A stretch of DNA of 41,441 nt, from positions 1 through 41,441 of IMG/VR virus record IMGVR_UViG_3300021952_000002; one strand, given 5' to 3'. This DNA comes from a virus. The notes under the pieces were generated by a model. It worked only from the letters and a program-made list of their open reading frames with translations. It ran no database searches and was not told the origin of the DNA. Positions 11,861-21,091 of this stretch are shown here, in pieces. The translations under genes were made by a program, and so were the position numbers. How positions within the stretch are numbered: the first letter of the stretch is position 1; the number at the start of each line of letters is the position of its first letter.

Positions 11861-14365
11861 ATGACAACCAAGCCATTTCAGGAACTCCTTGAGCGCCTCG
11901 GTCGTGAAGCATCCGACCCATTAGTAATCTGCTACCAGTCCGCTACTCAAGGTTTCCGAACCAAACAAACTACCGTTGCCCACTCTGACCTAGTTGTTGA
12001 AACCCTCAACGACCTGGGTGTGAACATCTGGTATGAAATCAACCCATCGAACGTAGGAACTCGTGCTAAAGCTGAAAACATTACACGTCTCTCGGCGCTC
12101 TGGATTGACATTGACTTCAAAGAATCGGGTGTTCAATCTCCAGATAACGCGCATCAACTGGTGGCACTGGTCGCTGAACTCATCGGCGTGGAGCCTACCG
12201 CTGTCATCTCCTCCGGACATGGCCTTCAGCCTTACTGGGCGATTGATCCTGAAGAAGAATTCACTCAAGAAATGGCGGCTGGCGTACTACAACGCTGGGG
12301 TGGTTTTGTTCGGTGGGTCGCGCAATCTCAGGGCGGTGAACTGGATTCCGTTTTCGACCTTCCTCGTATCTTCAGGAGTCCGGGATCTATCAATCTCAAA
12401 CAACCAGAAAATCCGGTACGAGTAACCGCTGAGTTCCCCGAGAACTGGCGACCTCTTAGCCTGACCGAGATTGATGAAGTTCTCATTGCTCACGGCTTTA
12501 CCTCGGTTGCCACGATGCCTGAGTCGTTCGAACTGGTTTCGGCTCATAAGGACTGGGAGTTTGCTCCATCGGACTGCGCTTGGGTTGGACATCTAACAGC
12601 CTCTATGCGTCCACAGCAGGCTCCTAAGAGCCGTCACGGCTGGATGCTTCAGCAACTTATCAAACTCAATGCAGCTCACCGCAACGGTTGCATTACAGAG
12701 CAGACTGCGCGTGAACTGGTATCCCTAATCAACCAGCAGTTTGAGTTGTTCCTGGCTTTGCCTCCTGCGCGTGAACCAAACACCAATGAACTTGTAGCCG
12801 CAAACAAGTGGGCAGTAGCCAGGGTTGAGACGTTCGATGAAGATAAGCTCTCGAGCGAACTTCGTGGTCATCTTCACTCACCGCTTTTTGAGTCTGGGCA
12901 ACTTGCTACCGATGCCGAGGTAAAGTCGGCAGATTACTCGGATGATGAGTTGTCCGACCTGTACCAGACAACCTTCGGGCCATTTGGTCGAACTGACGCA
13001 ATGAACTCGTTTAGGTTTATTGCGTTCGCTCGCAACCGTTACAAGCACATCACTGGGCTTGGATGGTATCGCTGGGATGATTCACGTTACATCCCAGACC
13101 TAAACCACAACATTTGGCAGGATGCCATTGATGCTGCGATGTTCCTTTCATCGCATGACATGGATGCCACCCAGTTGAAGTGGGCTGAGGTTTCCGCAAA
13201 CAAGGATCGCATTGTAGCGATGCTTGCAATCGCAGCTACCGACCCACAGGTTCAGTTAGCAACCATTGATATTGATGCGAACGCTAACGAACTTTGCACT
13301 CCGAATGGAATCGTAAACTTGCAAACTGGCGAACTGCGCCCAGCAATCAAGAACTACGACTTCAACACTCGCTCCACAACCGTTGCCCCAAAGACCATGG
13401 CTACACCAATGTGGAACAACTTCCTGAAGGAAATCATTGAAGATGAAGATCGAATCCAATACATCCAAGAACTCCTTGGGGCTTCGCTATTTGGAGATTC
13501 TCGATACCATGTACTCCCTGTACTGGTCGGTACAGGAGCTAACGGAAAATCCACAATACTTGAAGTGGTACGAGAAATCCTTGGTGACTATTCTGCGGTC
13601 ATGCCTGAAGATTTCCTTATTGACACTAAGGGATCTGCCCATCCCACTGACATCGCAAGACTTAGAGGCGTTCGTCTTGCGGTGGCGAGCGAAACAAGAC
13701 CTGATGGAAAGTTCAATGAGTCCCGAGTAAAGATGCTTACTGGTGGAGACGTTCTCTCTGCTCGCTTTATGGGCAAGGACTTCTTCGACTTCAAGCCAAC
13801 CCACACGCTCTTTATGGCGGTAAACCACTTGCCAGAGGTGAAGTCCGGTGGCGATGGTTTCTGGCGCAGACTTCGCAAGATTGATTTCCGCAAGACTATC
13901 CCTGCCGAACGCCGTAAAGAGGGCTTATCTAAGCTGCTCGTTGAGGCTGAAGGCCCAGGTATCTTGCAGTGGATTATTGATGGCGCAGTTCGCATCACCA
14001 ACCAGGGCATGAGTGAACCAGAGTCGATCAAGATTGCAACTCAGACTTACCGTCACGAAGAGGATCACATCGCCAAGTTCCTTGATGAGAAAACTATCCT
14101 CGCTGACCGAGCCTCGGTTGCTAAGACGATGCTGTTCCAGGCTTACCGTGAATGGTGTGAGGAAAACGGCGAGCGCCCAATCACACAGAACCAACTTGCT
14201 CGTGAGGTGAAGAACCGAACCACTGCTACGGAGTCCAAGACTGCTGGGTTCAACCTATTCATTGGCATCGACCTAATCAAGTTGGATGCCCATAACAACA
14301 GCGACTACATCGAGGAGATACTGGACTTCACTCAGAAGGAGAATGACAATGACTACTGGCGATGA
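11861..14365 (+). CDS. DNA primase-helicase (AEP primase plus SF3 helicase, 834 aa)
   Basis: It makes primers and unwinds DNA in phage replication. N-terminal archaeo-eukaryotic primase motifs: LWIDIDFK (metal-binding DxD, about residues 80-87), SSGHGLQPYW (about 119-128), and RIFRSPGSINLK (about 169-180). A linker/D5_N part follows, with ELCTPNGIVNLQTGEL. The helicase has Walker A GTGANGKST (about 560-568), VASETRPDGKFNESRVKMLTGGD around the SF3 B/C region, and LFMAVNHLPEV with FWRRLRKIDF. A C-terminal winged-helix region (AYREWCEENG) closes it. Length is normal for D5-like phage primase-helicases. No polymerase lies nearby, so host polymerase is presumably used. Confidence 0.92.
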   Translation: MTTKPFQELLERLGREASDPLVICYQSATQGFRTKQTTVAHSDLVVETLNDLGVNIWYEINPSNVGTRAKAENITRLSALWIDIDFKESGVQSPDNAHQLVALVAELIGVEPTAVISSGHGLQPYWAIDPEEEFTQEMAAGVLQRWGGFVRWVAQSQGGELDSVFDLPRIFRSPGSINLKQPENPVRVTAEFPENWRPLSLTEIDEVLIAHGFTSVATMPESFELVSAHKDWEFAPSDCAWVGHLTASMRPQQAPKSRHGWMLQQLIKLNAAHRNGCITEQTARELVSLINQQFELFLALPPAREPNTNELVAANKWAVARVETFDEDKLSSELRGHLHSPLFESGQLATDAEVKSADYSDDELSDLYQTTFGPFGRTDAMNSFRFIAFARNRYKHITGLGWYRWDDSRYIPDLNHNIWQDAIDAAMFLSSHDMDATQLKWAEVSANKDRIVAMLAIAATDPQVQLATIDIDANANELCTPNGIVNLQTGELRPAIKNYDFNTRSTTVAPKTMATPMWNNFLKEIIEDEDRIQYIQELLGASLFGDSRYHVLPVLVGTGANGKSTILEVVREILGDYSAVMPEDFLIDTKGSAHPTDIARLRGVRLAVASETRPDGKFNESRVKMLTGGDVLSARFMGKDFFDFKPTHTLFMAVNHLPEVKSGGDGFWRRLRKIDFRKTIPAERRKEGLSKLLVEAEGPGILQWIIDGAVRITNQGMSEPESIKIATQTYRHEEDHIAKFLDEKTILADRASVAKTMLFQAYREWCEENGERPITQNQLAREVKNRTTATESKTAGFNLFIGIDLIKLDAHNNSDYIEEILDFTQKENDNDYWR

Positions 14366-14969
14366 ATGCACACCAGTTGAACCTTGTGTTTTCTGTCGAG
14401 CAGCTTTCCACGGAGAGTGCCTGCTCTTCTGGGGAGACAACGTAGATTGTGGATGCGGTGGGGAGGTTCTCTTTACTGCATCCGGCGATGTAAAGCAGGT
14501 AAGCGCCGACATGGTGCAAGAACTAGGCGATACCGATACTGGCTACATTTCGGACGGCTACGAGGCGCAGAAAGACATTGAGAGCTATAAAGACCCAGTA
14601 TCCACTGGGCGTAAACGTGCAGCTCAGATGTATCCGATTACACCAGGCATGACCTGCGAATGGGCTGGGCTGAAGTTCGCTGGCGGTGGCGTAAAGCCAA
14701 TCATCGGTTGCATCGGTCGCCCAGCCTCAGATCGCCATCATGGCCCTGACAAGAACACGATGAACAATGCTCAAGGCAATCTGCATCGCATTTGCGACTT
14801 CTGCCACAACACTTGGCATGCCATCAACGACCCTTACTACGGCGAGCGCCCAGAACACACTAAGCCTTTTGTGCCAGTTTATCTAGAGTTCTATGCTCAC
14901 GATCCAAAGACTAAGGCTACGCAGGCTGAGTTGCTTCAGGCTGAAGCTGAGCGGATGTCTAAGCACTAA
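14349..14969 (+). CDS. HNH endonuclease-like protein (206 aa)
   Basis: ATG 14349 is chosen for its 8-base distance from AAGGAG; ATG 14343 is too close. The N-terminus has Cys pairs (CVFCRAAFHGEC, CGCGG). The HNH-type part has CEWAG, then ASDRHHGPDKNTMNNAQGN and LHRICDFCHNTWHAIND (about residues 120-155), with HH as the metal/catalytic pair and CxxCH..WH as the zinc site. This matches a common actinophage protein family, nicking or cutting DNA. It overlaps the primase end and is the last gene of the rightward operon. A homing function is not indicated; a packaging or replication role is possible. Confidence 0.8.
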   Translation: MTTGDECTPVEPCVFCRAAFHGECLLFWGDNVDCGCGGEVLFTASGDVKQVSADMVQELGDTDTGYISDGYEAQKDIESYKDPVSTGRKRAAQMYPITPGMTCEWAGLKFAGGGVKPIIGCIGRPASDRHHGPDKNTMNNAQGNLHRICDFCHNTWHAINDPYYGERPEHTKPFVPVYLEFYAHDPKTKATQAELLQAEAERMSKH

Positions 14970-14980
14970 TCGCTTGAACG

Positions 14981-15053
14981 CGCGAAAAAGTGTGCTAAAT
15001 GTAGCGTAGAACCTGTGAAAATAGTAGTTTTTCGCGTTTACGCGCTAAAACGC
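14981..15053. terminator. inverted repeats at convergent gene ends
   Basis: CGCGAAAAA (14981-14989) and TTTTTCGCG (15028-15036) are complementary over 9 bp around a 38-base spacer. A second hairpin GCGTTT/AAACGC (15034-15039, 15048-15053) overlaps the end of the leftward phosphoesterase gene. They could act as a bidirectional terminator, but the stems are weak. Confidence 0.4.
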
Positions 15054-16003
15054 TTTCCTCTAAACCAGGCTACTCCATCGTTGATCTGGACTAGCTCGGT
15101 GTAGAACTCATCACCCTCAACGGTGATTACAGCCACGCCTTGTTGCCAGTTCTCCCAATACTTTGCTGGAGTGCCGTCATTTTTCAAAGCACCCATTACC
15201 GATGGGACTGCGCCATCTACTCGGCAAAGACATCCTGGAGAAATCGCTCGCGATCTGATAGATCCGTCACGATCGAATACTGTCTTGGACTGGACTTCTT
15301 GACGGTGTATGTGTCCAAAGACCGTAGAGATGTGCGGAGAATCGTTTGTGTAAGCCGCAGCTGTCGAACCTCCCGAGCGAACTTTATTGCCATGTATAGC
15401 GCGAAGATTGCGACTAATCCAGTAAGCGCCAGCAGGGTAAGCATCAATGTATTCAACATTGAGTTCATCCAATCGGAGTAGATAGGGGATACTCATTACA
15501 GGAAGCATGTCTGTATTTGCTCGCTTCAAGCCGTAAGCCGAAGCAGCGTTGATGAGGATGAACTTCTCCATCCGCTTATCGTGATTGCCTTCAATGAGAA
15601 CAATCTTTGCCCACTCGCCAGCGACTGCTCGCTGTTGCTGAAGGAATAGGTGTCCGCGGTCAATCGCTTTTTGAGTAGTTCCGGCAAAGCCTGGTTCTTG
15701 CTCAAACTTTCCTTGACTCACCAAGTCGAGGAAGTCCCCAAGGTTGATTACGCCATCTACGCGGTCTTGGTGATACAGATAGTCAATAATCTGTAGCGCA
15801 ACCTGCATTGCAGCTTCATCGTGGAATGGGTCAAGGTATCCGTTGATGTTTCGAAAGCCGATCTGCGGATCGGGGAGGATAACAAATACCTTATGTTCCG
15901 AGTCGGCAACCTTGCGCTTCCTCGGTGATTGAATCGTCACCTTGTTAGCTTTACCTACTGGATCCCAGAGTTGCTTTGGGTTTAGTTCCTCCAGCAAAGG
16001 CAT
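15038..16003 (-). CDS. calcineurin-like metallophosphoesterase (321 aa)
   Basis: A two-metal phosphoesterase acting on nucleic acid or nucleotide substrates. Motifs in order: LPDPQIGF (first Asp and Gln, about residues 44-51), NLGDFLD (about 86-92), EGNHDKR (about 138-144), AIHGNK (about 204-209) and FGHIHRQE (about 230-237), all metal ligands in place. The length of 321 is typical for phage versions. ATG 16003 follows GGGAGC on the minus strand and overlaps the upstream gene by 22 bases. It is the last gene of the leftward tail-fibre operon, an odd neighbour for a nuclease-like enzyme; the true substrate cannot be told. Confidence 0.85.
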   Translation of the reverse strand: MPLLEELNPKQLWDPVGKANKVTIQSPRKRKVADSEHKVFVILPDPQIGFRNINGYLDPFHDEAAMQVALQIIDYLYHQDRVDGVINLGDFLDLVSQGKFEQEPGFAGTTQKAIDRGHLFLQQQRAVAGEWAKIVLIEGNHDKRMEKFILINAASAYGLKRANTDMLPVMSIPYLLRLDELNVEYIDAYPAGAYWISRNLRAIHGNKVRSGGSTAAAYTNDSPHISTVFGHIHRQEVQSKTVFDRDGSIRSRAISPGCLCRVDGAVPSVMGALKNDGTPAKYWENWQQGVAVITVEGDEFYTELVQINDGVAWFRGKRFSA

Positions 16004-16212
16004 TGACGCTCCCTATGAGACTTGATTGAGTCACGACCAATCTCCACGCCAAGTCGCCTAAGCGATTTTGAGAGTGCGTTAGCAGTCCAGGTCGGATCGT
16101 TTAGAGCATTAGACAGAATCTGAGAATCATCCTCGTCTAGTTCTTCTAGACGATTACCAACAATGCAGAGCTTAGAAACTCTGTTTTTTTCAAGACCCAG
16201 CAACTTGCCCAT
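15982..16212 (-). CDS. small HTH-like protein upstream of the phosphoesterase (76 aa)
   Basis: ATG 16212 is preceded by GAGGAG on the minus strand. The C-terminal half reads as a helix-turn-helix (WTANALSKSLRRLGVEIGRD, then SIKSHRERQCLCW), similar to small proteins preceding metallophosphoesterases in actinophages. The acidic centre (LEELDEDDSQ) may be a linker. It overlaps both neighbours, so the three leftward genes are coupled. DNA binding is inferred from the pattern only. Confidence 0.65.
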   Translation of the reverse strand: MGKLLGLEKNRVSKLCIVGNRLEELDEDDSQILSNALNDPTWTANALSKSLRRLGVEIGRDSIKSHRERQCLCWRN

Positions 16213-16339
16213 TGATCTCCTCGAGAGTCTGGTTGTAGCCGATTACTTCGCCTGTATCGGTATTGATAACTTCCCAAGTTTGAAGTCCATCAACAACACC
16301 AATGTAGTTTGTTTCGATAGTTACTGGTTGCTCAGCCAT
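16190..16339 (-). CDS. small tail-fibre-linked protein (49 aa)
   Basis: Its ATG (16339-16337) overlaps the stop of the tail-fibre gene (TAATG), and its end overlaps the next gene by 23 bases. The peptide is [16 protein letters not shown], then TWEVINTDTGEVIGYNQTLE. It is a beta-type little domain in exactly the place where fibre-assembly or fibre-cap proteins are often found. Too short for a family call; the overlaps on both sides argue that it is real. Confidence 0.6.
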   Translation of the reverse strand: MAEQPVTIETNYIGVVDGLQTWEVINTDTGEVIGYNQTLEEINGQVAGS

Positions 16340-18219
16340 TACTGGAGCCTTCCGATTACTTGAGCAGAAAGAGCGGTAACACCGGTGATAGACGTTGCTA
16401 GATCGGTCTGAGCCGTCTTTGATGCCGCCATGAGTGGAGCAGTAGCAAAGAATCCACTTGTCGCCGCTGCGCCAGTTAACAGAGTTCCGGCGGTAGCACC
16501 AACAGCAATGACGGCAACCGCATAGCGAGTTCCGGCTACTAAGTTATAGGTCGCTGGGTAGCCGCCAGTAGTATCGAACGACCGAGAATAGAGCGTGTTT
16601 GCCGCAGTGAATAGGGTAGTTGTTTCGCTAGCGGTTCGAGCAACCAGGGTTGCAGTTGTGCCATCCCATGTATAGAGTCCCATACGACTAAGCGTTGAAC
16701 CAGCAACAACTACGCCAACAGTAGACATAGCTATTGTGCTTACGGTCATGTTCACAAGCGGAGTAAAGAACGATAGATAAACTGTTCCACCAGCAACGTT
16801 CTGCTGGCTAGTAGCAATCCACTTAGGCAGAGTGAACACCGTTGTGCTACTCATACCCATCATTGAAAGGATGTCAGCAGTAGTAGGTTTAGCCGCCAGA
16901 TCCGCTACCAGGTTAGTCACCTGCGACTCAGCAATGTTTGGAATGTCACCTGCTACTAGCGATGCGCCAGCAGTTACACGACCCTTTGCATCCGTAGTGA
17001 CCTTGGTGTAGGTACCAGCCGTTCCTACAGCTCCCAAGGTGGGACTTGGATAAGTACCAGTCAGATCACCGCTAGCGGAACCAGTAGGAGTGCGAGAATC
17101 GCTAAGTCGTGAGTCGCTAGTAATAACCGCAGTTCCAGTTACCTGAGATGGCGCAATGGCTAGAGTGCTTTGCGCCTTATTCTTCCAGAGTCCAGTTGCA
17201 GACTCGTATTGGAGTAGATCGCCATTAGCAATCGAGGTGATAAGCACATTGTGCAGCTCATCAATCTCAAAGCCATTCTGCGGTCTTACATAGATCTCAC
17301 CAACAGTTGCTGAAACTCGAGTGACGATACCTAGCGAAACTAGGTGGGCTGGCGCTACTGGCTTGCTTGCAAGACCAAACAGTAGGTTGCCAGAGGTTCC
17401 TAGCCAAACAGGATCACCGATGGTTGCCGATGAGGTATTTAGTCCGCCAAGTAGACCCTGGTTGATTACAAAGTTGATGTCATTGGTAGCAAAGTTTACG
17501 CTCGCAAGACCAAGGGTCTTTGACGAGGTTGCTTCAGCCGAGTTATCAGCAAGCGAAGCGATCATGTTCGTGCCGTTAGCAGACGAGATGTAAACTGCTT
17601 GACCCTTATTGATTGCTACGCCAGCCTTGACTGTAACCTTCAGGTTTTCGGTGTAGTTATCAATCCACCCAGTGTCATAGTCTGTTGCGGTGTTCTTAGC
17701 AAGAATCTGCCCAGCGGATCCACCAGCTGCAACGCCAGCCCCTGTTGCACCTGTTGCCCCAGTTACTCCAGTTGGGCCAGCAGGGCCAGTTGCACCAGTT
17801 GCTCCAGCAGGGCCAGTAAGACCTTGGATGCCTTGAGGGCCTTGAGGGCCAGTTGCACCAGTTGCTCCAGTTGCACCAGTAAGACCCTGAGGGCCAGTTG
17901 CTCCAGCCGGGCCTGTTGCACCTGTTGCTCCAGTTGGGCCAGTTGCGCCTACAGCACCTGTTGCACCTGTTGCTCCAACGAGCGAAGCAAGCCAAGCTGC
18001 TTGAGTTCCAGAGAAGCCATTGGCAAGCGCAACCTGGTAAGCAGATAGTCCGGCAGTTCCTTGCGTGAAGTAAGGCAGGCTCGCCCAGTTAGCAGATCCG
18101 TCACCCATCTTTACTTTGAGGGTATCGGTTTCAACACCCATCTCACGCTGCATTAGAACAGGGTTGGCGGAAGTCCACTGAGCTGCGGTTCCACCTCGAA
18201 GTTGAATGTGAACTGCCAT
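16339..18219 (-). CDS. tail fibre with collagen-like repeats (626 aa)
   Basis: A probable receptor-binding fibre. Residues 1-50 ([20 protein letters not shown], then [13 protein letters not shown]) match the N-terminal domain of the phage tropism determinant (Mtd_N), the virion-attaching part. [21 protein letters not shown] follows, a linker common in phage fibres. A collagen-type Gly-X-Y run of about 80 residues (82-162), mostly GAT/GPT/GPQ triplets, would trimerise as a stiff rod. The central part (about 170-470) carries [20 protein letters not shown]-type fibre repeats, and the C-terminus (from about 480) is a beta-rich tip. Leftward operon; starts with TAATG from the 85-residue gene upstream. 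Confidence 0.88.
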   Translation of the reverse strand: MAVHIQLRGGTAAQWTSANPVLMQREMGVETDTLKVKMGDGSANWASLPYFTQGTAGLSAYQVALANGFSGTQAAWLASLVGATGATGAVGATGPTGATGATGPAGATGPQGLTGATGATGATGPQGPQGIQGLTGPAGATGATGPAGPTGVTGATGATGAGVAAGGSAGQILAKNTATDYDTGWIDNYTENLKVTVKAGVAINKGQAVYISSANGTNMIASLADNSAEATSSKTLGLASVNFATNDINFVINQGLLGGLNTSSATIGDPVWLGTSGNLLFGLASKPVAPAHLVSLGIVTRVSATVGEIYVRPQNGFEIDELHNVLITSIANGDLLQYESATGLWKNKAQSTLAIAPSQVTGTAVITSDSRLSDSRTPTGSASGDLTGTYPSPTLGAVGTAGTYTKVTTDAKGRVTAGASLVAGDIPNIAESQVTNLVADLAAKPTTADILSMMGMSSTTVFTLPKWIATSQQNVAGGTVYLSFFTPLVNMTVSTIAMSTVGVVVAGSTLSRMGLYTWDGTTATLVARTASETTTLFTAANTLYSRSFDTTGGYPATYNLVAGTRYAVAVIAVGATAGTLLTGAAATSGFFATAPLMAASKTAQTDLATSITGVTALSAQVIGRLQ

Positions 18220-18476
18220 TAGGAAACGCCTCCACCATCGATGGCAGTCATACCGCCGTAGACACTAGACGGCAAACCACCATCTAGATTTACCCATCCG
18301 TTCAGGATGTCGTTCATGTCAAGTTGTGCTGAATCTTTTCCATTATGAGTGTGGTTTCCAGCAGCCGCCTGATTAGCGCCTCGACCTAGAGTATGGTGCA
18401 GAGCAAACACACTCGAGTCCTTATCGGAGTTGAGGTGAAACGCATTCACCTCTTCAATAGACGCAACATCTGGCAT
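18219..18476 (-). CDS. small fibre-associated protein (85 aa)
   Basis: ATG 18476 is chosen; a longer frame reaching 18539 would run into the divergent gene and its ribosome-binding site. There is no Shine-Dalgarno site, but TACAAT lies exactly 6 bases upstream, so the mRNA probably starts at the ATG (leaderless). The sequence has [20 protein letters not shown] and GNHTHNG, a GNHTH motif typical of phage fibre or baseplate pieces, and it ends [12 protein letters not shown]. First gene of the leftward fibre operon, overlapping the fibre start. Probably the linker or collar piece of the fibre. Confidence 0.7.
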   Translation of the reverse strand: MPDVASIEEVNAFHLNSDKDSSVFALHHTLGRGANQAAAGNHTHNGKDSAQLDMNDILNGWVNLDGGLPSSVYGGMTAIDGGGVS

Positions 18477-18482
18477 GTTATC

Positions 18483-18488
18483 ATTGTA
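18483..18488 (-). promoter_or_regulatory. -10 box of a leaderless promoter (leftward fibre operon)
   Basis: On the minus strand TACAAT is followed by GATAAC and then the ATG at 18476. A start of transcription 7 bases downstream of the hexamer would be the A of the ATG. The -35 region is weak (GTCGTCT-like). The site lies inside the 37-base divergent gap to the rightward resolvase gene. Confidence 0.5.
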
Positions 18489-18513
18489 TCGCCCAACAAG
18501 GAGAGAGACGACT

Positions 18514-18951
18514 TTGAGTAAAGCAAAAGAAATCGGCACTCGAGCCGAAACAGCAGTGCGTAACTACCTGCTGTCGCAAGACTATTCCCCTCTTGAAGCC
18601 CATCGCAATGTTCTCAAAGGCTCAGTCGATGAAGGCGATGTCTGGCTTCGTGAATACTTTGGCCTCGTAGTCTTTGAGGTCAAAGGTGGCAACGCTGCCA
18701 AAACCGCATCCCACAACCAGGTTTTGAAGTGGTTTGATGAAGCAACTTTAGAAAAGGAGAACGCTAATGCACGACTTGGATTCCTCGTCACCCAACGAGC
18801 CGGAGTTGGTTATCCCCGAGCTGGGCAATGGTGGGCCTATGCTGACTTGTCTGATCTCATTTGGCTTAGGACTCGGAGTGAGTCTCATCCTCGTGGGACT
18901 ATTGCTCGTATCACTCTCGCTGAGTTAGTAGCCCTTTTCAAGCATGGCTAA
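18514..18951 (+). CDS. PD-(D/E)XK nuclease, Holliday-junction-resolvase-like (145 aa)
   Basis: It probably cleaves branched DNA before packaging. TTG 18514 follows AAGGAGAGAG with fitting distance. The core is GTRAETAVRNYL (helix with Glu, residues 8-19), GSVDEGDVWL with catalytic Asp (about 35-44), and VVFEVKGG with the E-x-K pair (about 51-58). Later come GFLVTQRAGVG and RAGQWWAYADL. Resolvase-like proteins of this type lie directly in front of the large terminase in actinophages, as here, where the genes overlap by 8 bases. First gene of the rightward virion operon. Confidence 0.78.
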   Translation: MSKAKEIGTRAETAVRNYLLSQDYSPLEAHRNVLKGSVDEGDVWLREYFGLVVFEVKGGNAAKTASHNQVLKWFDEATLEKENANARLGFLVTQRAGVGYPRAGQWWAYADLSDLIWLRTRSESHPRGTIARITLAELVALFKHG

Positions 18952-20479
18952 AGAACTCGACCTGAGCGAGCTTCTTCTCCAACTAGGTGAAGGGCTTCAA
19001 GATTCTGCGTCCTCACCAAACCTCTACGCCTACAAGCCGAGCGAGAAGCAGGAACGCTTCCATCGCATGACTAATAAGGCGAGGCTTTACATCGGCGGAA
19101 ACCGTTCAGGTAAATCCCTTGGCTCAACCATTGAGGGCATTTGGTGGGTGACGAAAACTCACCCTTTCCGAGAGTTACCAGAAGGGCCAATCCGAGGTCG
19201 TGTCGTTGCAGTGGACTTCCTCAATGGTGTGGATAAGATTATTCTTCCGCTCTGGAAGCAGTGGCTTCCGAAGCGATACCTAATCAACGGTTCTTGGGAA
19301 GATTCCTATTCGAGAGAGCGTCACGTTCTCACCCTAAATAATGGCTCCTTCGTGGAGTTCATGTCTCAGGATCAAGACCTAGATAAGTTCGCTGGTTCAT
19401 CCAGGCATTTCATCCATTTCGATGAGGAATGCCCTAAGACGATCTGGCAAGAATGTCTCGCACGTCTAGTCGATACCGATGGTGACTGGTGGATGTCTCA
19501 GACACCAGTTGAAGGTATGGAATGGATTTACGAGGATGTTTACCTCCCAGCAAAAGAAGGCACGAAAGACATTGGCATCGTTGAAGCGAGTATGGAAGAT
19601 AACCCTTCCCTCTCTAAAGCTGCCATTGACCGATACATGGAGAGCCTTAGCGAAGAGGAAAGGCTTATCCGTAAGAACGGACAATACATCCATCTTGGCG
19701 GTTCAGTATTCCCTGAGTTCAGCCCCATTACACATTGCATTCCTAGAGGGCAGTTCCGACCCAGTAGCAAGCATCGAATTATTCGAACAATGGATTCGGG
19801 ATACACAAACCCAACAGCCTGGCTCTGGCTTGCCGTTGATGAGGACGGCTCTATTGTCGTATTCCGCGAACACGTCCAAACTAAATGGAACGTGGCTCAA
19901 CACTCTGAGGTCGTCAATCACGTCACGCGCCAGATCCTCAAAGAGTCTGGAGCCGAGCTATACCTCACTACCGGAGATCCGGCTATCAAGCAGACCAAAG
20001 AACATACTGGAACAAGTATCCAGCAGGAGTATCAGAAGCATGGCATCAACATCTATGTAGATTCCATCCCAACTGATCGCCGCATTGGTCTTGAACGTAT
20101 TCGTCAATACTTTGGAACTAACCCCAAAACAGGCAAGCCCTACTTGATGATTACGGATGATTGCCCAACTTTGATTGCGGAACTTCCAAAACTGAAGTGG
20201 AAGAAACACGCATCGCCAAAGATTGCCGAGCAGAAGAATAAACTCGAGGACATCCGCGATAAAGATAACCACTGCTATGATGCACTTAAGTACGCAATGA
20301 CATTCATGGCGGACTTGACCCCTGAAAGTTATTTGCTAAATGAGACGAACGATACATTCCATCGCTCTTTTATTGACGCTTTTGGTTCTCCTAGTCACTC
20401 ATCGAAAGACTATGACGACCAAGATGAATGGGGCGAAAACTGGCGAGGCATGTCCTCAGTAAGAGAGCTAGAAGGATGA
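18944..20479 (+). CDS. terL: terminase large subunit (511 aa)
   Basis: Packaging motor and nuclease. ATPase domain: IGGNRSGKS (Walker A, residues 50-58), AVDFLNGVDKI, FAGSSRHFIHFDEE (Walker B with catalytic Glu, about 148-161), and MSQTPVEG (coupling motif, about 186-193). Nuclease domain: RTMDSGYTNPTAWLWL (first Asp, about 280-295), YLTTGDPAIK (about 346-355), and DKDNHCYDALKYAM (last Asp cluster, about 443-456). Length is typical. It overlaps the next gene by ATGA. No small terminase is adjacent; the best candidate lies on the other strand at 39035. Confidence 0.95.
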   Translation: MAKELDLSELLLQLGEGLQDSASSPNLYAYKPSEKQERFHRMTNKARLYIGGNRSGKSLGSTIEGIWWVTKTHPFRELPEGPIRGRVVAVDFLNGVDKIILPLWKQWLPKRYLINGSWEDSYSRERHVLTLNNGSFVEFMSQDQDLDKFAGSSRHFIHFDEECPKTIWQECLARLVDTDGDWWMSQTPVEGMEWIYEDVYLPAKEGTKDIGIVEASMEDNPSLSKAAIDRYMESLSEEERLIRKNGQYIHLGGSVFPEFSPITHCIPRGQFRPSSKHRIIRTMDSGYTNPTAWLWLAVDEDGSIVVFREHVQTKWNVAQHSEVVNHVTRQILKESGAELYLTTGDPAIKQTKEHTGTSIQQEYQKHGINIYVDSIPTDRRIGLERIRQYFGTNPKTGKPYLMITDDCPTLIAELPKLKWKKHASPKIAEQKNKLEDIRDKDNHCYDALKYAMTFMADLTPESYLLNETNDTFHRSFIDAFGSPSHSSKDYDDQDEWGENWRGMSSVRELEG

Positions 20480-20982
20480 GACACTTCAACTACTTCCCCA
20501 ACGGCGGCCCTTTCCCAGGCATCTGTGCGCTTTGTGGCATTGATCGTGACCTGTGGCAAATGGGCTTCGAACACTTCCGAGGTGGAGACGCAATGGCTTG
20601 CAGCCGTTGTATTGGCGAACTAGCCGAGAACATCGGCTGGCTTCCAAAGGCTCCACTTGAGGAAGCAATCTCCCACCGCGATAAGCGCATCGCAGAACTT
20701 GAAGAGCAGCTTGCTCTAGTACCAACTTTTACCGAGGAGCTAATAAATGGAGTTCGTAGTAGCCTTACTGATTTTGTCTTTGCTATTTCTAACGGCGGTC
20801 ACGCTAATCGCAATGAACCTATTCAAAACGCTGACGGAAGTATCGAACCAGATGTCGAAGGTGACGAGCCAGCAGATGTCAGCCCTAAAGCACTCGGCAA
20901 ACCTTCTGGTATCGAAGGATCCGATGACATTTCAGCAGATTCAGTCCGTAACCGACCAGGTCGCCCCCGCAAAATCAACTAA
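20476..20982 (+). CDS. zinc-ribbon-like protein, overlapping reading frame (168 aa)
   Basis: ATG 20476 overlaps the terminase stop. The N-terminal half has CALCG and CSRC (about residues 17-41), a four-Cys zinc site, then a coiled-coil (EAISHRDKRIAELEEQLALV). The C-terminal half is acidic, disordered and ends in NRPGRPRKIN, an AT-hook-like basic tail. From 20747 to its end it shares DNA with the membrane-protein gene in another frame, yet both frames look protein-like. Small zinc proteins behind the terminase are known in actinophages. Function unknown, perhaps packaging-related. Confidence 0.7.
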   Translation: MRHFNYFPNGGPFPGICALCGIDRDLWQMGFEHFRGGDAMACSRCIGELAENIGWLPKAPLEEAISHRDKRIAELEEQLALVPTFTEELINGVRSSLTDFVFAISNGGHANRNEPIQNADGSIEPDVEGDEPADVSPKALGKPSGIEGSDDISADSVRNRPGRPRKIN

Positions 20983-21088
20983 CGAATACCAGGGTGTATA
21001 CCTCACTGGTGATGAGTTAGAATTGCTTGAAAAGCGAGAGCAAGAGATTGACGCTCTCTGGAAGCAAGCAACTGACGATTTGGACTAG
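20747..21088 (+). CDS. membrane-anchored phage protein, overlapping frame (113 aa)
   Basis: ATG 20747 has a strong ribosome-binding site (GAGGAG, about 8 bases upstream). The N-terminus is a clear membrane helix (FVVALLILSLLFLTAVTLIA, about residues 3-22), followed by a helical soluble part with KDPMTFQQIQSVTDQVAP. The first 236 bases overlap the zinc-ribbon gene in a different frame (+1). It lies between terminase and portal, a place where short membrane proteins of this style occur in actinophages. Function unknown. Confidence 0.7.
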   Translation: MEFVVALLILSLLFLTAVTLIAMNLFKTLTEVSNQMSKVTSQQMSALKHSANLLVSKDPMTFQQIQSVTDQVAPAKSTNEYQGVYLTGDELELLEKREQEIDALWKQATDDLD

Positions 21089-21091
21089 CAG

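Noticed and set aside
15140-15481. Open frame opposite to the metallophosphoesterase
   Set aside because: It overlaps all motifs of the enzyme on the other strand and has no similarity to known proteins.
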